From the NCBI GenBank assembly GCA_019057865.1, contig JAHLWP010000008.1:62001-126000 (forward strand): DNA of 64,000 nt, in the 5' to 3' direction. Below are positions 34,901 to 43,276 of the stretch, piece by piece. The stretch's first letter is position 1. Every line of letters begins with the position of its first letter. The notes beneath the pieces are model-generated. The model saw nothing but the letters and a program-made list of their open reading frames with translations. It had not been told where the DNA came from and ran no database searches. The translations under genes were made by a program, and so were the position numbers. Source of the DNA: Promethearchaeota archaeon. GTDB taxonomy: Archaea > Asgardarchaeota > Lokiarchaeia > Sigyniarchaeales > SOKP01.

Positions 34901-36909
34901 CACAAACGATTATTAAAGAAAAAATAAAAGAACATGGTTTAAATAGAGTAATCGTTGCTTCTTGTACGCCAAGAACTCATGAACCTTTATTTCAAGAAAC
35001 CATTAGAGAAGCAGGTTTAAACAAATATCTTTTTGATTTAGCAAATATTAGGGATCAATGCTCATGGGTACATAAGCATGAACCAGAGAAAGCTACAGAG
35101 AAAGCTAAAGATTTAGTTAGAATGTCCGTTGCTAAAGCTAGAAATTTAGTTCCTTTAAAAGAACAAAGAGTAGAAGTAATCCATAAAGGAATGGTTATTG
35201 GAGGTGGCGTAGCAGGAATGATTGCTGCTTTAAATTTAGCAGAACAGGGGTACAATATATATCTAATAGAAAAAAGTGATAAATTGGGTGGTATCGCAAA
35301 TTCTATTTATCAAACTTTGGAAAATAATGATGTTCAAAAATTAATTAGGAATTTAATAGAAAAGGTTAATAATCATAAATTAATTACCGTTTTTCTCGAA
35401 GCTAATATTAATTCTGTAAGTGGATATATTGGAAATTTTACCACAGATATATCCTATGGCAAAAAAAGAGAAGAGAAGAAATTTGATCATGGCATAATTA
35501 TTGTAGCTACAGGAGCAGAAGAATATATACCTAAGGATGATGAATTTCTATATGGTCAAGATGAAAGAATTACAACCCAGTCAAACCTCGAAGAAATTCT
35601 CTTTACGAATGAAAAAATGATAAGAGAATTGAAATCAATTGTAATGATCCAATGTATTGGCTCTAGAAACGAAGAACATCCTTATTGCAGCAGAATGTGC
35701 TGCGCAGAAGCTATAAAAAATGCGTTAAAAGCAAAAGAGATCAACCCAGATATCAATATTATAATTTTATTTCGTGATATTAGGACTTATGGCTTTAAGG
35801 AAAAATATTATAATTTAGCTAGAGAAAAAGGAATTCTTTTCATCAGGTTTGATGAAGAAAAGCCACCCGAAGTTGTTAAAAAGGGTAATCAATTACAAGT
35901 CTTATTTAATAAGCCTGATGTAGGAGAACTTAAAATTAATTCAGATTTAATAGTATTAAGTGCAGGAATTGTGCCTCCTGAAGGAAATTCAGAGTTAGCT
36001 AAAATACTAAAAGTCCCTCTTAATGAGGATAATTTCTTTTTAGAAGCTCATGTTAAATTGAGACCATCTGATTTTGCAACAGATGGAATCTTTTTATGCG
36101 GAACTGCACGAGGAGCGGCCAATATAAGCGAAAGTATAGCTCAAGCGAATTCTGCAGCTGCTAGAGCAATGACAATATTATCAAAAAAAATTTTAGAAAC
36201 AGAAGGCATAACTTCCTATGTTAATGAAGATAAATGTATCGGTTGTGGTCGATGTGCTGAAGTTTGTCCTTATAACGCTATTGAATTGGTTGAGATTACA
36301 AAACAAATGGGTTTATATAGTAATGATATAAAAAATGCTCAAGTAATTAAAGCTCTTTGTAAAGGTTGTGGAACATGCTTCGCAGAATGTCCTACCTCTG
36401 CAATTTCCATGAGTCATTTTGGAAATGCGCAGATTAAACCAATGATTGAGGAAGCTGTGAAATCTGATAAGATCGGTTGGGAACCACGAATAGTTGCATT
36501 TCTCTGTAATTGGTGTTCTTATGCCGGAGCGGATTTAGCAGGTGTAAGTCGATATCAGTATCCTCCAAATGTAAGGGTTATAAGAGTAATGTGCTCGGGA
36601 GGTATGTCTAAAAGTTTCATTTTACAAGCGTTTTTAGAGGGTGCAGATGGAGTATTTATAGCAGGGTGTCATCTAGGTGATTGCCATTACATTAGTGGAA
36701 ATGAAAATGCCTATCTCCGCTTGGAAAATCTTAAAGAATTGCTAAAAATGATTGGAATTAAAGAGGATAGGATTCAAATTAATCAGATTTCCGCGAGTGA
36801 GGGAAAACAATTCTCAGAACTTATATCTGAATTTACAGATAAGATCAAAGCATTAGGAGAATCGAAGATGCCTAAAAAAATAGGCAAAATAAAAATTGAA
36901 TCTAGTTAG
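31963..36909 (+). CDS. Giant HdrA-GltD-HdrA-ferredoxin-MvhD fusion
   Basis: 1648 residues. Order: HdrA copy 1 flavin domain (VGAGIGGCQAALDLA, NDCSMCILAPK) and its first [4Fe-4S] motif (about 1-155); a GltD/NADPH-glutamate-synthase small-subunit module inserted there (PCKDACPAHVN ... VAIVGSGPAGLTVAYHLA ... GVVGGGDVAMDAARS; about 155-565); the rest of HdrA copy 1 with its second cluster (about 625-915); HdrA copy 2 (IGVFICHCGINIGG ... VIGGGVAGMIAAL; about 930-1405) lacking the CSxC motif; a 2[4Fe-4S] ferredoxin (about 1420-1480); and an MvhD domain (FLCNWCSYAGADLAGVSR; 1505-1630). It combines an NAD(P)H module, bifurcating-type flavins and an electron entry domain in one chain. TTG start at 31963 with GGAGGG upstream. 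Confidence 0.88.
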   Translation: MSEKNKVGSVMIVGAGIGGCQAALDLADSGIKVYLVDKEPSIGGVMAQLDKTFPTNDCSMCILAPKLVAVDRHPNIELITYADVLNLEGEAGNFNATINKKTRYIHEDKCTGCGDCVQECPVQVPDEFNQKLNNRKAIYLQFPQAVPFKVLIDKQGIPPCKDACPAHVNAQGYIALISKKSYQEALELIRERCPLPSVIGRICPRFCESVCNRAEVDAPINICGLKRFVADYVRDNLEEEITFLEDKKEEKVAIVGSGPAGLTVAYHLARLGYPVTIFEKEPFAGGMLRLGIPDYRLPPEILESDIEHIKKFGVEIKTNTPVGPDLTLEDLKKQGYKAIFIAIGLHNSRKMDFECKDIEDVIYGVEFLKELNLSRNVPNLKDKIVGVVGGGDVAMDAARSSIRLGAKKVIIIYRRSEQEIPASREEIERVREEGIEFKFLTVPTRDAIGKGGKLSEIECVEMKLGEPDESGRRRPIEIEDSEFKMKIDTLILSIGQEPDCSLIESASKKKLNINKWGYIETDKITFETNIPGVFAGGEIITGAGSAIEAISTGNKAAIAIEKYLKGEDISELKEIIPDYKVTDIITSAGIQDIERFSCQDRNEFTICLPEERIYNFNEVASGMDEESSIEEALRCLNCGSCCECFECVRACQADAIDHSLTDETISINVGAVILALGSDEYILKIGNIYGYGEYPNVITSIELERILNASGPFLGEVIRPSDNTHPKKIAFLQCIGSRDKKIGHEYCSSMCCMYTTKEAVIAKEHLSTLEPTIFSMDIRAYGKDFDKYIERAKEDYGVRYIRSRIAAIKEIHDSNDLKIRYETEEGKIIEEIFNMVVLSVGLQPNPNTAALAKKLNIELNEYGFCKTTNFNPIETSRPGIYVCGTFKEPKDIPETVIEASAAAGAVNVLLSDVRNTLITEKELPKEIDISGEPPRIGVFICHCGINIGGVVDVPEVVEYASKLPDVVYSERNLYTCSADTQTIIKEKIKEHGLNRVIVASCTPRTHEPLFQETIREAGLNKYLFDLANIRDQCSWVHKHEPEKATEKAKDLVRMSVAKARNLVPLKEQRVEVIHKGMVIGGGVAGMIAALNLAEQGYNIYLIEKSDKLGGIANSIYQTLENNDVQKLIRNLIEKVNNHKLITVFLEANINSVSGYIGNFTTDISYGKKREEKKFDHGIIIVATGAEEYIPKDDEFLYGQDERITTQSNLEEILFTNEKMIRELKSIVMIQCIGSRNEEHPYCSRMCCAEAIKNALKAKEINPDINIIILFRDIRTYGFKEKYYNLAREKGILFIRFDEEKPPEVVKKGNQLQVLFNKPDVGELKINSDLIVLSAGIVPPEGNSELAKILKVPLNEDNFFLEAHVKLRPSDFATDGIFLCGTARGAANISESIAQANSAAARAMTILSKKILETEGITSYVNEDKCIGCGRCAEVCPYNAIELVEITKQMGLYSNDIKNAQVIKALCKGCGTCFAECPTSAISMSHFGNAQIKPMIEEAVKSDKIGWEPRIVAFLCNWCSYAGADLAGVSRYQYPPNVRVIRVMCSGGMSKSFILQAFLEGADGVFIAGCHLGDCHYISGNENAYLRLENLKELLKMIGIKEDRIQINQISASEGKQFSELISEFTDKIKALGESKMPKKIGKIKIESS

Positions 36910-36932
36910 TTAAATAATAAAAAATTTCTTAG

Positions 36933-37772
36933 CTAATATTCATTAGGCATTTTTTGGAGCTCTGCCAGAGAGAACACAGGTCCATCAATACAGACAAATT
37001 TATTTCCGATGTTGCATCTTCCACATTTGCCAATTCCGCACTTCATTCTCATCTCTAATGAATTTAAAATTTGCTCGTCCTTCCAACCTAGATTTACCAA
37101 TTCAGCCACGGCAGTCCTAATCATTATGGGCGGCCCACAGACTACCGCCATAGCGTTATCAGGAGATGGAGCAACCTTCTTAACTATTGCCGCAACAAAT
37201 CCAACTTCGCGAGTCCATCCTTCCTCTTCGCGATCAATCGTTAGGACTACGTTAATATCCTCTCTTTTTTCCCATTCTTCAAGGATATCTCGATATAATA
37301 CTTCACCAGAATCACGGTTACCATAAATCACAGTAATATCTTTATAATTTTTTCTATATCTTTCATCTAAAATGTATATGACTAGAGATCTTAAGGTTGA
37401 AAATGCGAATCCACCCCCAATGACCACAATATTTTTGCCTTTCATTTCTTCAATTGGCCAGCCATTACCTAAAGGACCTCTTACCCCTACAGTATCTCCA
37501 ATTTCAACATTGTGAAATCCTGTAGTGACTGTTCCCATCTTCTTGATCGTAAATTTAATAGAACCTTCTTCAGTTGGAGATGAGGCAATACCTATTGGGC
37601 ATTCTCCTTTTCCAATTAGACTAATTTCTGCGAATTGTCCTGGATTGTAATCAAAACTTTTCAAATCTTCTTCTTTCTTAAATACTAATTCGAGAGTTTT
37701 TATATCGTTTACTTTATTTTCTGAAACAACAGCTTTAATTTTGGTAAGCATGGGAATATATATATTAAGCAC
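36933..37772 (-). CDS. flxA: FlxA-like FAD/NAD(P)H-binding subunit
   Basis: About 280 residues. Ferredoxin-reductase-type FAD domain (FDYNPGQFAEISL), NAD(P)-binding domain (NIVVIGGGFAFSTLRSL, AVVCGPPIMIRTA) and a C-terminal [2Fe-2S] site (KCGIGKCGRCNIG ... FVC). It is the NAD(P)H entry subunit of Flx complexes and resembles AsrB/HydG-type subunits. I start it at GTG 37772, which overlaps the upstream stop and follows GGGAGGGG; ATG 37751 is the alternative. Last gene of the flx-hdr operon. Confidence 0.85.
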   Translation of the reverse strand: MLNIYIPMLTKIKAVVSENKVNDIKTLELVFKKEEDLKSFDYNPGQFAEISLIGKGECPIGIASSPTEEGSIKFTIKKMGTVTTGFHNVEIGDTVGVRGPLGNGWPIEEMKGKNIVVIGGGFAFSTLRSLVIYILDERYRKNYKDITVIYGNRDSGEVLYRDILEEWEKREDINVVLTIDREEEGWTREVGFVAAIVKKVAPSPDNAMAVVCGPPIMIRTAVAELVNLGWKDEQILNSLEMRMKCGIGKCGRCNIGNKFVCIDGPVFSLAELQKMPNEY

Positions 37773-38823
37773 TAACTTTCCCCTCCCTTTTTGGTTCAAT
37801 TTTCTTAATTTTTTCAATTATTGTTCTAAGATCATTATTAACGGGACAATTTTGAACACATCGTCCACATCCAACACACCCTAACATGCCGTAATTCTCA
37901 GGATAATAACAAAATTTATGTAAAATTCTATTTCTAACCCTTTGTATACAGCTATTACGTGGATTATGACCACTTGTATGTAAAGTATAAAGGCAAGAAT
38001 GGCACGTGTCCCATATTCTAATTCTTCTTCCACGATTCTTGTTTGGAACATTTTCATCAATTACATCAAAACAGGTACATGTTGGACATAGGAATGAACA
38101 TGTTCCACATCCTATACAAGTTTCACTAACTTCTTTCCATATTGGATGTTCAAAATTTGGATCTAAAATTTTATCGATATTCTCTAAATCTAATTTTGTT
38201 GTAATTGCTTCTTCTGCCTGTTTTTTTAATTTTTGGGTCTTTTCTAAATCTATCTCTTTTGCATCAGCAAGCCACGACAGCTTTTTAATTAAATCTTTAC
38301 CTTTATCACTAATTCCCTCAACAAGATATTTATCTTGCAAGTCAACTAAAAATATATCCACATCATCCTTTTGAAATGGATTTCCTTCTACTGATGTACA
38401 GAAACAAGTACTTTTCGGAGTATTACAACCAATTCCTATCAAGGTTGTATTTTTCCTTCTATTTATAATAATTTCGTCTTTGAAATCTCCTTGAGAGAAA
38501 AAATTCACTAATAAGACAAAACTATGAGCGTCGCAAGGTCTTATCCCAAAAATTATATTTTTATCATTTAAATTTTTAGGTTCTTCAAACTCTATCTCAT
38601 TATCATTAATTTTGTATTCAAAAAGAATATCTTTCTCCGGAAATAATATTTCTTTCGGTGGTACTTTAGAGTTAAGATAGTCCAGCACTATTTCTTCTGG
38701 ATTTGTTATTTTTCTAAAAACAATGTTTCTCTTTTCCTTAATTGGTGCATAAAAATTATAATCTTTATTTAAATCATTATATAACCTTACGATTTGATCT
38801 TTTTTTAAAATTTTATGTTCCAT
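37765..38823 (-). CDS. flxB: FlxB-like 4Fe-4S dicluster protein (AsrA/HydB-like)
   Basis: 352 residues. An N-terminal domain with FGIRPCDAHS and CFCTSVEGNPF, then two Fe-S motifs, CIGCGTCSFLCPTCTCFD near residue 236 and CVGCGRCVQNCP near the C-terminus. The arrangement is that of anaerobic sulfite-reductase A and HydB-type subunits that link a flavin subunit to a catalytic core. It lies between the FlxC- and FlxA-like genes. Confidence 0.82.
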   Translation of the reverse strand: MEHKILKKDQIVRLYNDLNKDYNFYAPIKEKRNIVFRKITNPEEIVLDYLNSKVPPKEILFPEKDILFEYKINDNEIEFEEPKNLNDKNIIFGIRPCDAHSFVLLVNFFSQGDFKDEIIINRRKNTTLIGIGCNTPKSTCFCTSVEGNPFQKDDVDIFLVDLQDKYLVEGISDKGKDLIKKLSWLADAKEIDLEKTQKLKKQAEEAITTKLDLENIDKILDPNFEHPIWKEVSETCIGCGTCSFLCPTCTCFDVIDENVPNKNRGRRIRIWDTCHSCLYTLHTSGHNPRNSCIQRVRNRILHKFCYYPENYGMLGCVGCGRCVQNCPVNNDLRTIIEKIKKIEPKREGKVSA

Positions 38824-38839
38824 TTTTCAAGTCTCCTTT

Positions 38840-39850
38840 TTAATCTTCCTCCATCATAAATTCTTCTTTATCCTCCATATCAAAAGCCATCATAGGAGGT
38901 AAGATTCTTGGATCAATGCCGGTTGTAAAATTAAACCTTTCTTTTGCAATTTTTTCTAAAGATCTTGTTATTAAATTCAAATCAATTCCCATCGGGCAAA
39001 CACTACTACACGCGCCACATGCTACACATCGACCCGCTAAATGCATAGCTCTAACTAAATGAAATACAAAGATATCAGAAAAATCTATTGTTTTTCCAAA
39101 CCAAATAGGTTGGTTTTGGTCTACAAAGCACAGATTACAATAGCACATAGGACACGCTTCTCTGCAGGCATAACATCGAGTACAAGTCTCTAAAAGACTT
39201 TTTATATATTCCCATTTTTCTTCAGTAGTTTTTGAATCAAATTCAGCAATATCTGAGAAATCATCTTCAATGACAGGATTTTCTAAACATTCACCCACAC
39301 ATATATCTTCTAAAAATGGAGGTGATTTAACTTGGCATACTTTACATAATTCATTCATATATTCATTAAAAGGAAATACTTTTTCGAAGTCCCTCCCTTT
39401 TACTATGATATTATCACCAGATACTGAGATATCTAAGATTTCTCTTTCTCCGATTTCATCTTCAATTTTCTTCCTATTTATAATTCCATTACAGGGAATT
39501 CCAATTATTTTTATGTTTTCAAGATCGAGTTGATGCTCTACCGATAAATGAATTAAAGCTCTGCCGACACAACCTTTTGATACAATACTAACTTTCAATT
39601 TTTGACCTTCTTCATTCATAAGTGTTGGTATTCGAGGGACCAAATAATTGGCCAAATTTATATAACATAAATTATTCCAAATTAATTTATCTACTTCCTC
39701 AACTTTATCTATCACAATTGGTGATGAACTTAAAGGAACAGTACCTTCTGTGTATCCAATAATAACATCAACTTGTTTTTCTTCAAGTAGTTTTCTAGCT
39801 AAATCTCTTATTAATTGCTCAATTTCTTTATTTTCATTTTCAATTACCAT
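38840..39850 (-). CDS. flxC: FlxC-like Fe-S protein with FrhB/FdhB-type N-terminal half
   Basis: About 336 residues. The N-terminal half (VDVIIGYTEG, SKGCVGRALIHLS, IIGIPCNGIINRKKI) resembles the F420-hydrogenase/formate-dehydrogenase beta family. The C-terminal half has two Fe-S motifs, CTRCYACREACPMCYCN and CVACGACSSVCP. An in-frame GTG at 39862 overlaps the mvhD stop; I prefer ATG 39850, which has GGTG at proper spacing. Confidence 0.78.
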   Translation of the reverse strand: MVIENENKEIEQLIRDLARKLLEEKQVDVIIGYTEGTVPLSSSPIVIDKVEEVDKLIWNNLCYINLANYLVPRIPTLMNEEGQKLKVSIVSKGCVGRALIHLSVEHQLDLENIKIIGIPCNGIINRKKIEDEIGEREILDISVSGDNIIVKGRDFEKVFPFNEYMNELCKVCQVKSPPFLEDICVGECLENPVIEDDFSDIAEFDSKTTEEKWEYIKSLLETCTRCYACREACPMCYCNLCFVDQNQPIWFGKTIDFSDIFVFHLVRAMHLAGRCVACGACSSVCPMGIDLNLITRSLEKIAKERFNFTTGIDPRILPPMMAFDMEDKEEFMMEED

Positions 39851-39855
39851 AAAAA

Positions 39856-40314
39856 TCACCACTCTGTTTCAAATTTTTTGTTTGGTCCAAGTTTCTTTAT
39901 ATTATTTGTTACTTTTTTAATTAAAGCCGCAAATCTATCACCTTCTGATGCAGAAGACCACATGAAAGTAACTCTATCAGGATCTATCCCGAAAAGTTTT
40001 AATAAATCTTGTAAAATCGCAAAACGTCTTCTTGCAACTAAATTTCCGCTAACATAATGGCAATCACCTGGGTGACATCCCGAGACGACAACACCATCCC
40101 AGCCTCTTAACAAACTTTTAATTATGAAAAAAGGATTTACTCTTCCTGAACATGGAACCCTTACTATTCTAATATTTGAAGGATATTGAATTCTACTTAC
40201 ACCTGCTAAATCCGCTCCGGCATAAGAACACCAATTACAGAGAAATGCAATTATTTTTGGTTCCCATTCTTTATTATCTTCTGATTGTTCTGACTGTATT
40301 TGTATTTTACTCAT
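39856..40314 (-). CDS. flxD: MvhD/FlxD-like electron-transfer protein
   Basis: 152 residues. Family signature FLCNWCSYAGADLAGVSR at residues 29-46, then PCSGRVNP and SGCHPGDCHYVSGN; these Cys residues bind the [2Fe-2S] cluster that passes electrons to HdrA. It is a separate version of the domain that ends the giant fusion at 31963. Overlaps hdrA by 8 bases, so the two are translationally coupled. Confidence 0.9.
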   Translation of the reverse strand: MSKIQIQSEQSEDNKEWEPKIIAFLCNWCSYAGADLAGVSRIQYPSNIRIVRVPCSGRVNPFFIIKSLLRGWDGVVVSGCHPGDCHYVSGNLVARRRFAILQDLLKLFGIDPDRVTFMWSSASEGDRFAALIKKVTNNIKKLGPNKKFETEW

Positions 40315-42313
40315 TAAAGTTCACCCCCATTATTATTGAAAATATTTGTTCGCCAGTAAAACCAATGATATCTATTGCTGAAGATCTACAATTACCAGAA
40401 CAAGCACCACACCCTTTACATAGAGCTTCATTTATTTTAGCTATTGTACCAAACCATTTATCCTCAACAAGCTCAATAGCCCCATAAATACAATTTTCGA
40501 CGCACATTCCACAACCAATACAACGTTCTGGGCGAACGACAGCAAAAAATGGTTCTATCTCAACTTCACCTTGAGCCATTAACACAGCTGCACTTGAAGC
40601 GGCTCCTTTAGCCTGAGCAACAGCATCAGGAATATCTTTTGGGCCTTGCGCAACACCAGCTATAAAGATACCCTCTGTTAAAGTGTCAACTGGTCGTAAT
40701 TTTGGATGGGCTTCTAAAAAAAATCCATCAGCTGATCTTTGAATTCTTAGTAGAGAAGTTATTATATCTGCATCTGCTCGAGGCTCTAAACCACAAGATA
40801 AAACAAACAAATCTACTGTTAATTCAATTGGTTGTTGAAGTAATGTATCCTCAGCTCTTATGATAATATTGTGCTCATCATCTTCGATTACCTCTGCTAT
40901 TCTTCCTCTCATAAAATTGATTCCATAGTTTTGTCCTGCAGATTCGTAAAATTCCTCATAACCTTTTCCAAAAGCTCGAATGTCCATATAAAAAATATAA
41001 ATATCTGCATCTGAATGCTTTTCTTTATATTGCCTTGCTTGCTTGGTTGCATACATACAGCAAACTCTTGAACAATATTTATTTCCTCCTTCTCTGAAAT
41101 TTCTACTTCCCACACATTGAAGAAAGGCAATGCTATGGGGTTCTTTAAGATCCGAAGGTCTAATAGGCTTTCCTATAACTGGTCCAAAAGAACTTAATAA
41201 ACGTTCCATTTGAAGTCCAGTAATAACATTAGGGTATCTCCCATAGCCATATTGTTTGAGCTCAGTAGGATCATATAAATCCCATCCTGTAGCAACGATT
41301 ATTGTGCCTACCTTAATTTTTAAATATTCTGGCTTATCATCAAAATTAATCGCTTCAGGTTCACATACATCTATTCTTGCACATATTCCGCATTTAATAC
41401 AATTGACCATATCAATTGTATATTGTGCAGGTATAGCTTGAGGGAATGGAATATAAATTGCTTTTCTTGTGGCTAATCCGAGTTCAAATTCGTTTCCAAC
41501 GACAACAGGACAATAATCAACACATACTCCGCAACCAGTACATTTCTCTTGATCTACGTAATGTGGTTTTTTTAAAATAGTAACTTCAAAATTTCCTATA
41601 AAACCAGAGACTTCTACTACTTCAGAATAGGTTAAAAGTTCAACATTTTTCTCACGCGAAATCTCAGACATTTTGGGGGTAAGTATACAACTCGAACAAT
41701 CCATAGTTGGGAACGTTTTATCAAGTTGAGCCATATGACCACCTATTGTGGGAGTTTTTTCAACTAAATATACTTGATAACCCTCTGTAGCAAGGTCCAA
41801 TGCAGCATTCATTCCTGCAACTCCTCCTCCTATTATTAAACAAGAGGGTTCTACTTTCACTTTCTGGACTTCTAGTGGTTTTAACTCCCTTGCTTTTGCT
41901 ACAGCCATTCTAATATGGTCTTTAGCGATTTCATATGCTCCTTCTGGGTCTCTCATATGAACCCATGTTGAATGTTCTCTAATATTTGCCATTTCAAATA
42001 AAAATTGGTTCAAACCAGCTTCTTTACAAGTAATTCTAAAAGTGGGCTCATGCATTCTTGGAGAACACGCAGCAACAACAACTCTATTTACTAATCCCGC
42101 TTCAATATCCTCCTTAATAATCTTTTGACCTACATCAGAACAAAAGAATTTATATTCTTGTGCTACTTCTACGTTTGGAAGTGTTTTTGTATATTCTACC
42201 AAATCTGGAACTGAAACAACACCACCAATGTTGACACCGCAATGACATATATAAACTCCAATTTTAGGTCTTTCATTACCTGTGACTTTTATTTCTTTTT
42301 TAGCTTCTGTCAT
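40307..42313 (-). CDS. hdrA: HdrA, flavin-containing subunit
   Basis: 668 residues, standard HdrA. N-terminal IGVYICHCGVNIGGVV, the FAD site IIGGGVAGMNAALDLA, MDCSSCILTPK (cluster ligands), the inner ferredoxin (CTGCGVCVDYCP and CIKCGICARIDVCEP) and C-terminal CIGCGMCVENC and CKGCGACSGNC. In HdrABC complexes this subunit bifurcates electrons between ferredoxin and disulfide. Encoded between hdrB and mvhD/flxD, with 10 bases before it. Confidence 0.93.
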   Translation of the reverse strand: MTEAKKEIKVTGNERPKIGVYICHCGVNIGGVVSVPDLVEYTKTLPNVEVAQEYKFFCSDVGQKIIKEDIEAGLVNRVVVAACSPRMHEPTFRITCKEAGLNQFLFEMANIREHSTWVHMRDPEGAYEIAKDHIRMAVAKARELKPLEVQKVKVEPSCLIIGGGVAGMNAALDLATEGYQVYLVEKTPTIGGHMAQLDKTFPTMDCSSCILTPKMSEISREKNVELLTYSEVVEVSGFIGNFEVTILKKPHYVDQEKCTGCGVCVDYCPVVVGNEFELGLATRKAIYIPFPQAIPAQYTIDMVNCIKCGICARIDVCEPEAINFDDKPEYLKIKVGTIIVATGWDLYDPTELKQYGYGRYPNVITGLQMERLLSSFGPVIGKPIRPSDLKEPHSIAFLQCVGSRNFREGGNKYCSRVCCMYATKQARQYKEKHSDADIYIFYMDIRAFGKGYEEFYESAGQNYGINFMRGRIAEVIEDDEHNIIIRAEDTLLQQPIELTVDLFVLSCGLEPRADADIITSLLRIQRSADGFFLEAHPKLRPVDTLTEGIFIAGVAQGPKDIPDAVAQAKGAASSAAVLMAQGEVEIEPFFAVVRPERCIGCGMCVENCIYGAIELVEDKWFGTIAKINEALCKGCGACSGNCRSSAIDIIGFTGEQIFSIIMGVNFNE

Positions 42314-42323
42314 ATAATTCCTC

Positions 42324-42869
42324 CTAAATTAATTGTTCTTTAACTATATTTAAGAACGGATCTATAGAAATAAACGGAGAAACACCTTGTAACTCATGAT
42401 TTTTAATTAATCCTAATAAATTAGGATCCATTCCGAAGGCTACTCCCAGAAGTTGAGTGATGTATATTACAGGAATGTTAAATGGTTCTCCAATAATATC
42501 TGCATAGATATTATTTACCTCAACCTGCCCTAGGTCCAATTGAAGGTGGCAGAAAGGACAGCAGTTAATAATAATATCTACACCTGCATCTCTCATATTC
42601 ACTAATTTCTCCCGTGTAAAATCGGCTGCAACCTCTTTAACAGCAGTTCTAACAGCTCCACCAGCTCCACAACACATATATTTATCTTTATAATTTATAC
42701 TTTTAGCCCCTGTAATTTCAACAATCTCGTCAAGAAATCTAGGAGCCTCATATTCACCATTCCAAGGTCTTTTTTCACTTGGTTTTACAATATGGCAACC
42801 ATAATGTACGGCTACCTTTAAATTTGAGAATTTAAGTTTGACAAAATCCTTTAAATAGTCCAATCCCAT
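42324..42869 (-). CDS. hdrB: HdrB, C-terminal half (second CCG domain) after an in-frame stop
   Basis: Carries HYGCHIVKPSEKRPW, MCCGAGGAV and NCCPFCHLQLD, the complete second CCG domain. Upstream codons in the same frame back to the TAA at 42963-42965 still read as HdrB (KKEVNEYLAKIGRTYKG, then PKHVIQAFY), so the gene is one continuous frame broken only by that stop. The first ATG after the stop is at 42869. Expression could be as a second polypeptide, by read-through, or not at all. Confidence 0.75.
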   Translation of the reverse strand: MGLDYLKDFVKLKFSNLKVAVHYGCHIVKPSEKRPWNGEYEAPRFLDEIVEITGAKSINYKDKYMCCGAGGAVRTAVKEVAADFTREKLVNMRDAGVDIIINCCPFCHLQLDLGQVEVNNIYADIIGEPFNIPVIYITQLLGVAFGMDPNLLGLIKNHELQGVSPFISIDPFLNIVKEQLI

Positions 42870-42962
42870 ATCAAGATAAAAAGCTTGAATAACATGCTTT
42901 GGTTCGAGATTACCTTTATATGTACGTCCAATTTTAGCAAGATATTCATTAACTTCTTTTTT

Positions 42963-43274
42963 TTATTCATACTCATGTTCAAGTTCATACCAAGCATCTC
43001 TAAGAGTTCCATAACAGCCATTACAACCTGTAATAGGATTTACTCCCAATTCTTCTGCAATAGATATATTTCTAGCAGCAATAACAAGCCAAGTTGGTAT
43101 ATGAAATGCTCTAAATACACCAGGGGCAGGACAACATGAAGCACCGGGTAAATCTAAAATCTCGGCACCAAGATAATCGAAAACATTTCTAATCGAGGCT
43201 TCAATCATTGGATAACGATTAGGTATTACACATCCCAAAAAAAAACCATATCTCCATTTGTAATCTTCACTCAT
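42963..43274 (-). CDS. hdrB: HdrB, N-terminal half (first CCG domain) ending at an in-frame TAA
   Basis: 103 residues from ATG 43274, with FLGCVIPNRYPMIEASI, GASCCPAPGVF and GCNGCYGTL, the complete first CCG domain. It ends YELEHEYE then TAA, where homologues (compare the intact copy at 6443) continue without break. The frame after the stop is unchanged, so this is a nonsense codon or a single-base error, not a frameshift. Two bases separate it from hdrC. Confidence 0.75.
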   Translation of the reverse strand: MSEDYKWRYGFFLGCVIPNRYPMIEASIRNVFDYLGAEILDLPGASCCPAPGVFRAFHIPTWLVIAARNISIAEELGVNPITGCNGCYGTLRDAWYELEHEYE

Positions 43275-43276
43275 AT

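Noticed and set aside
31963..36909. Treating the giant HdrA frame as two adjacent genes
   Set aside because: The frame is open throughout and the GltD module begins and ends exactly at HdrA cluster motifs, so a fusion is the simpler reading; an assembly join still needs checking.
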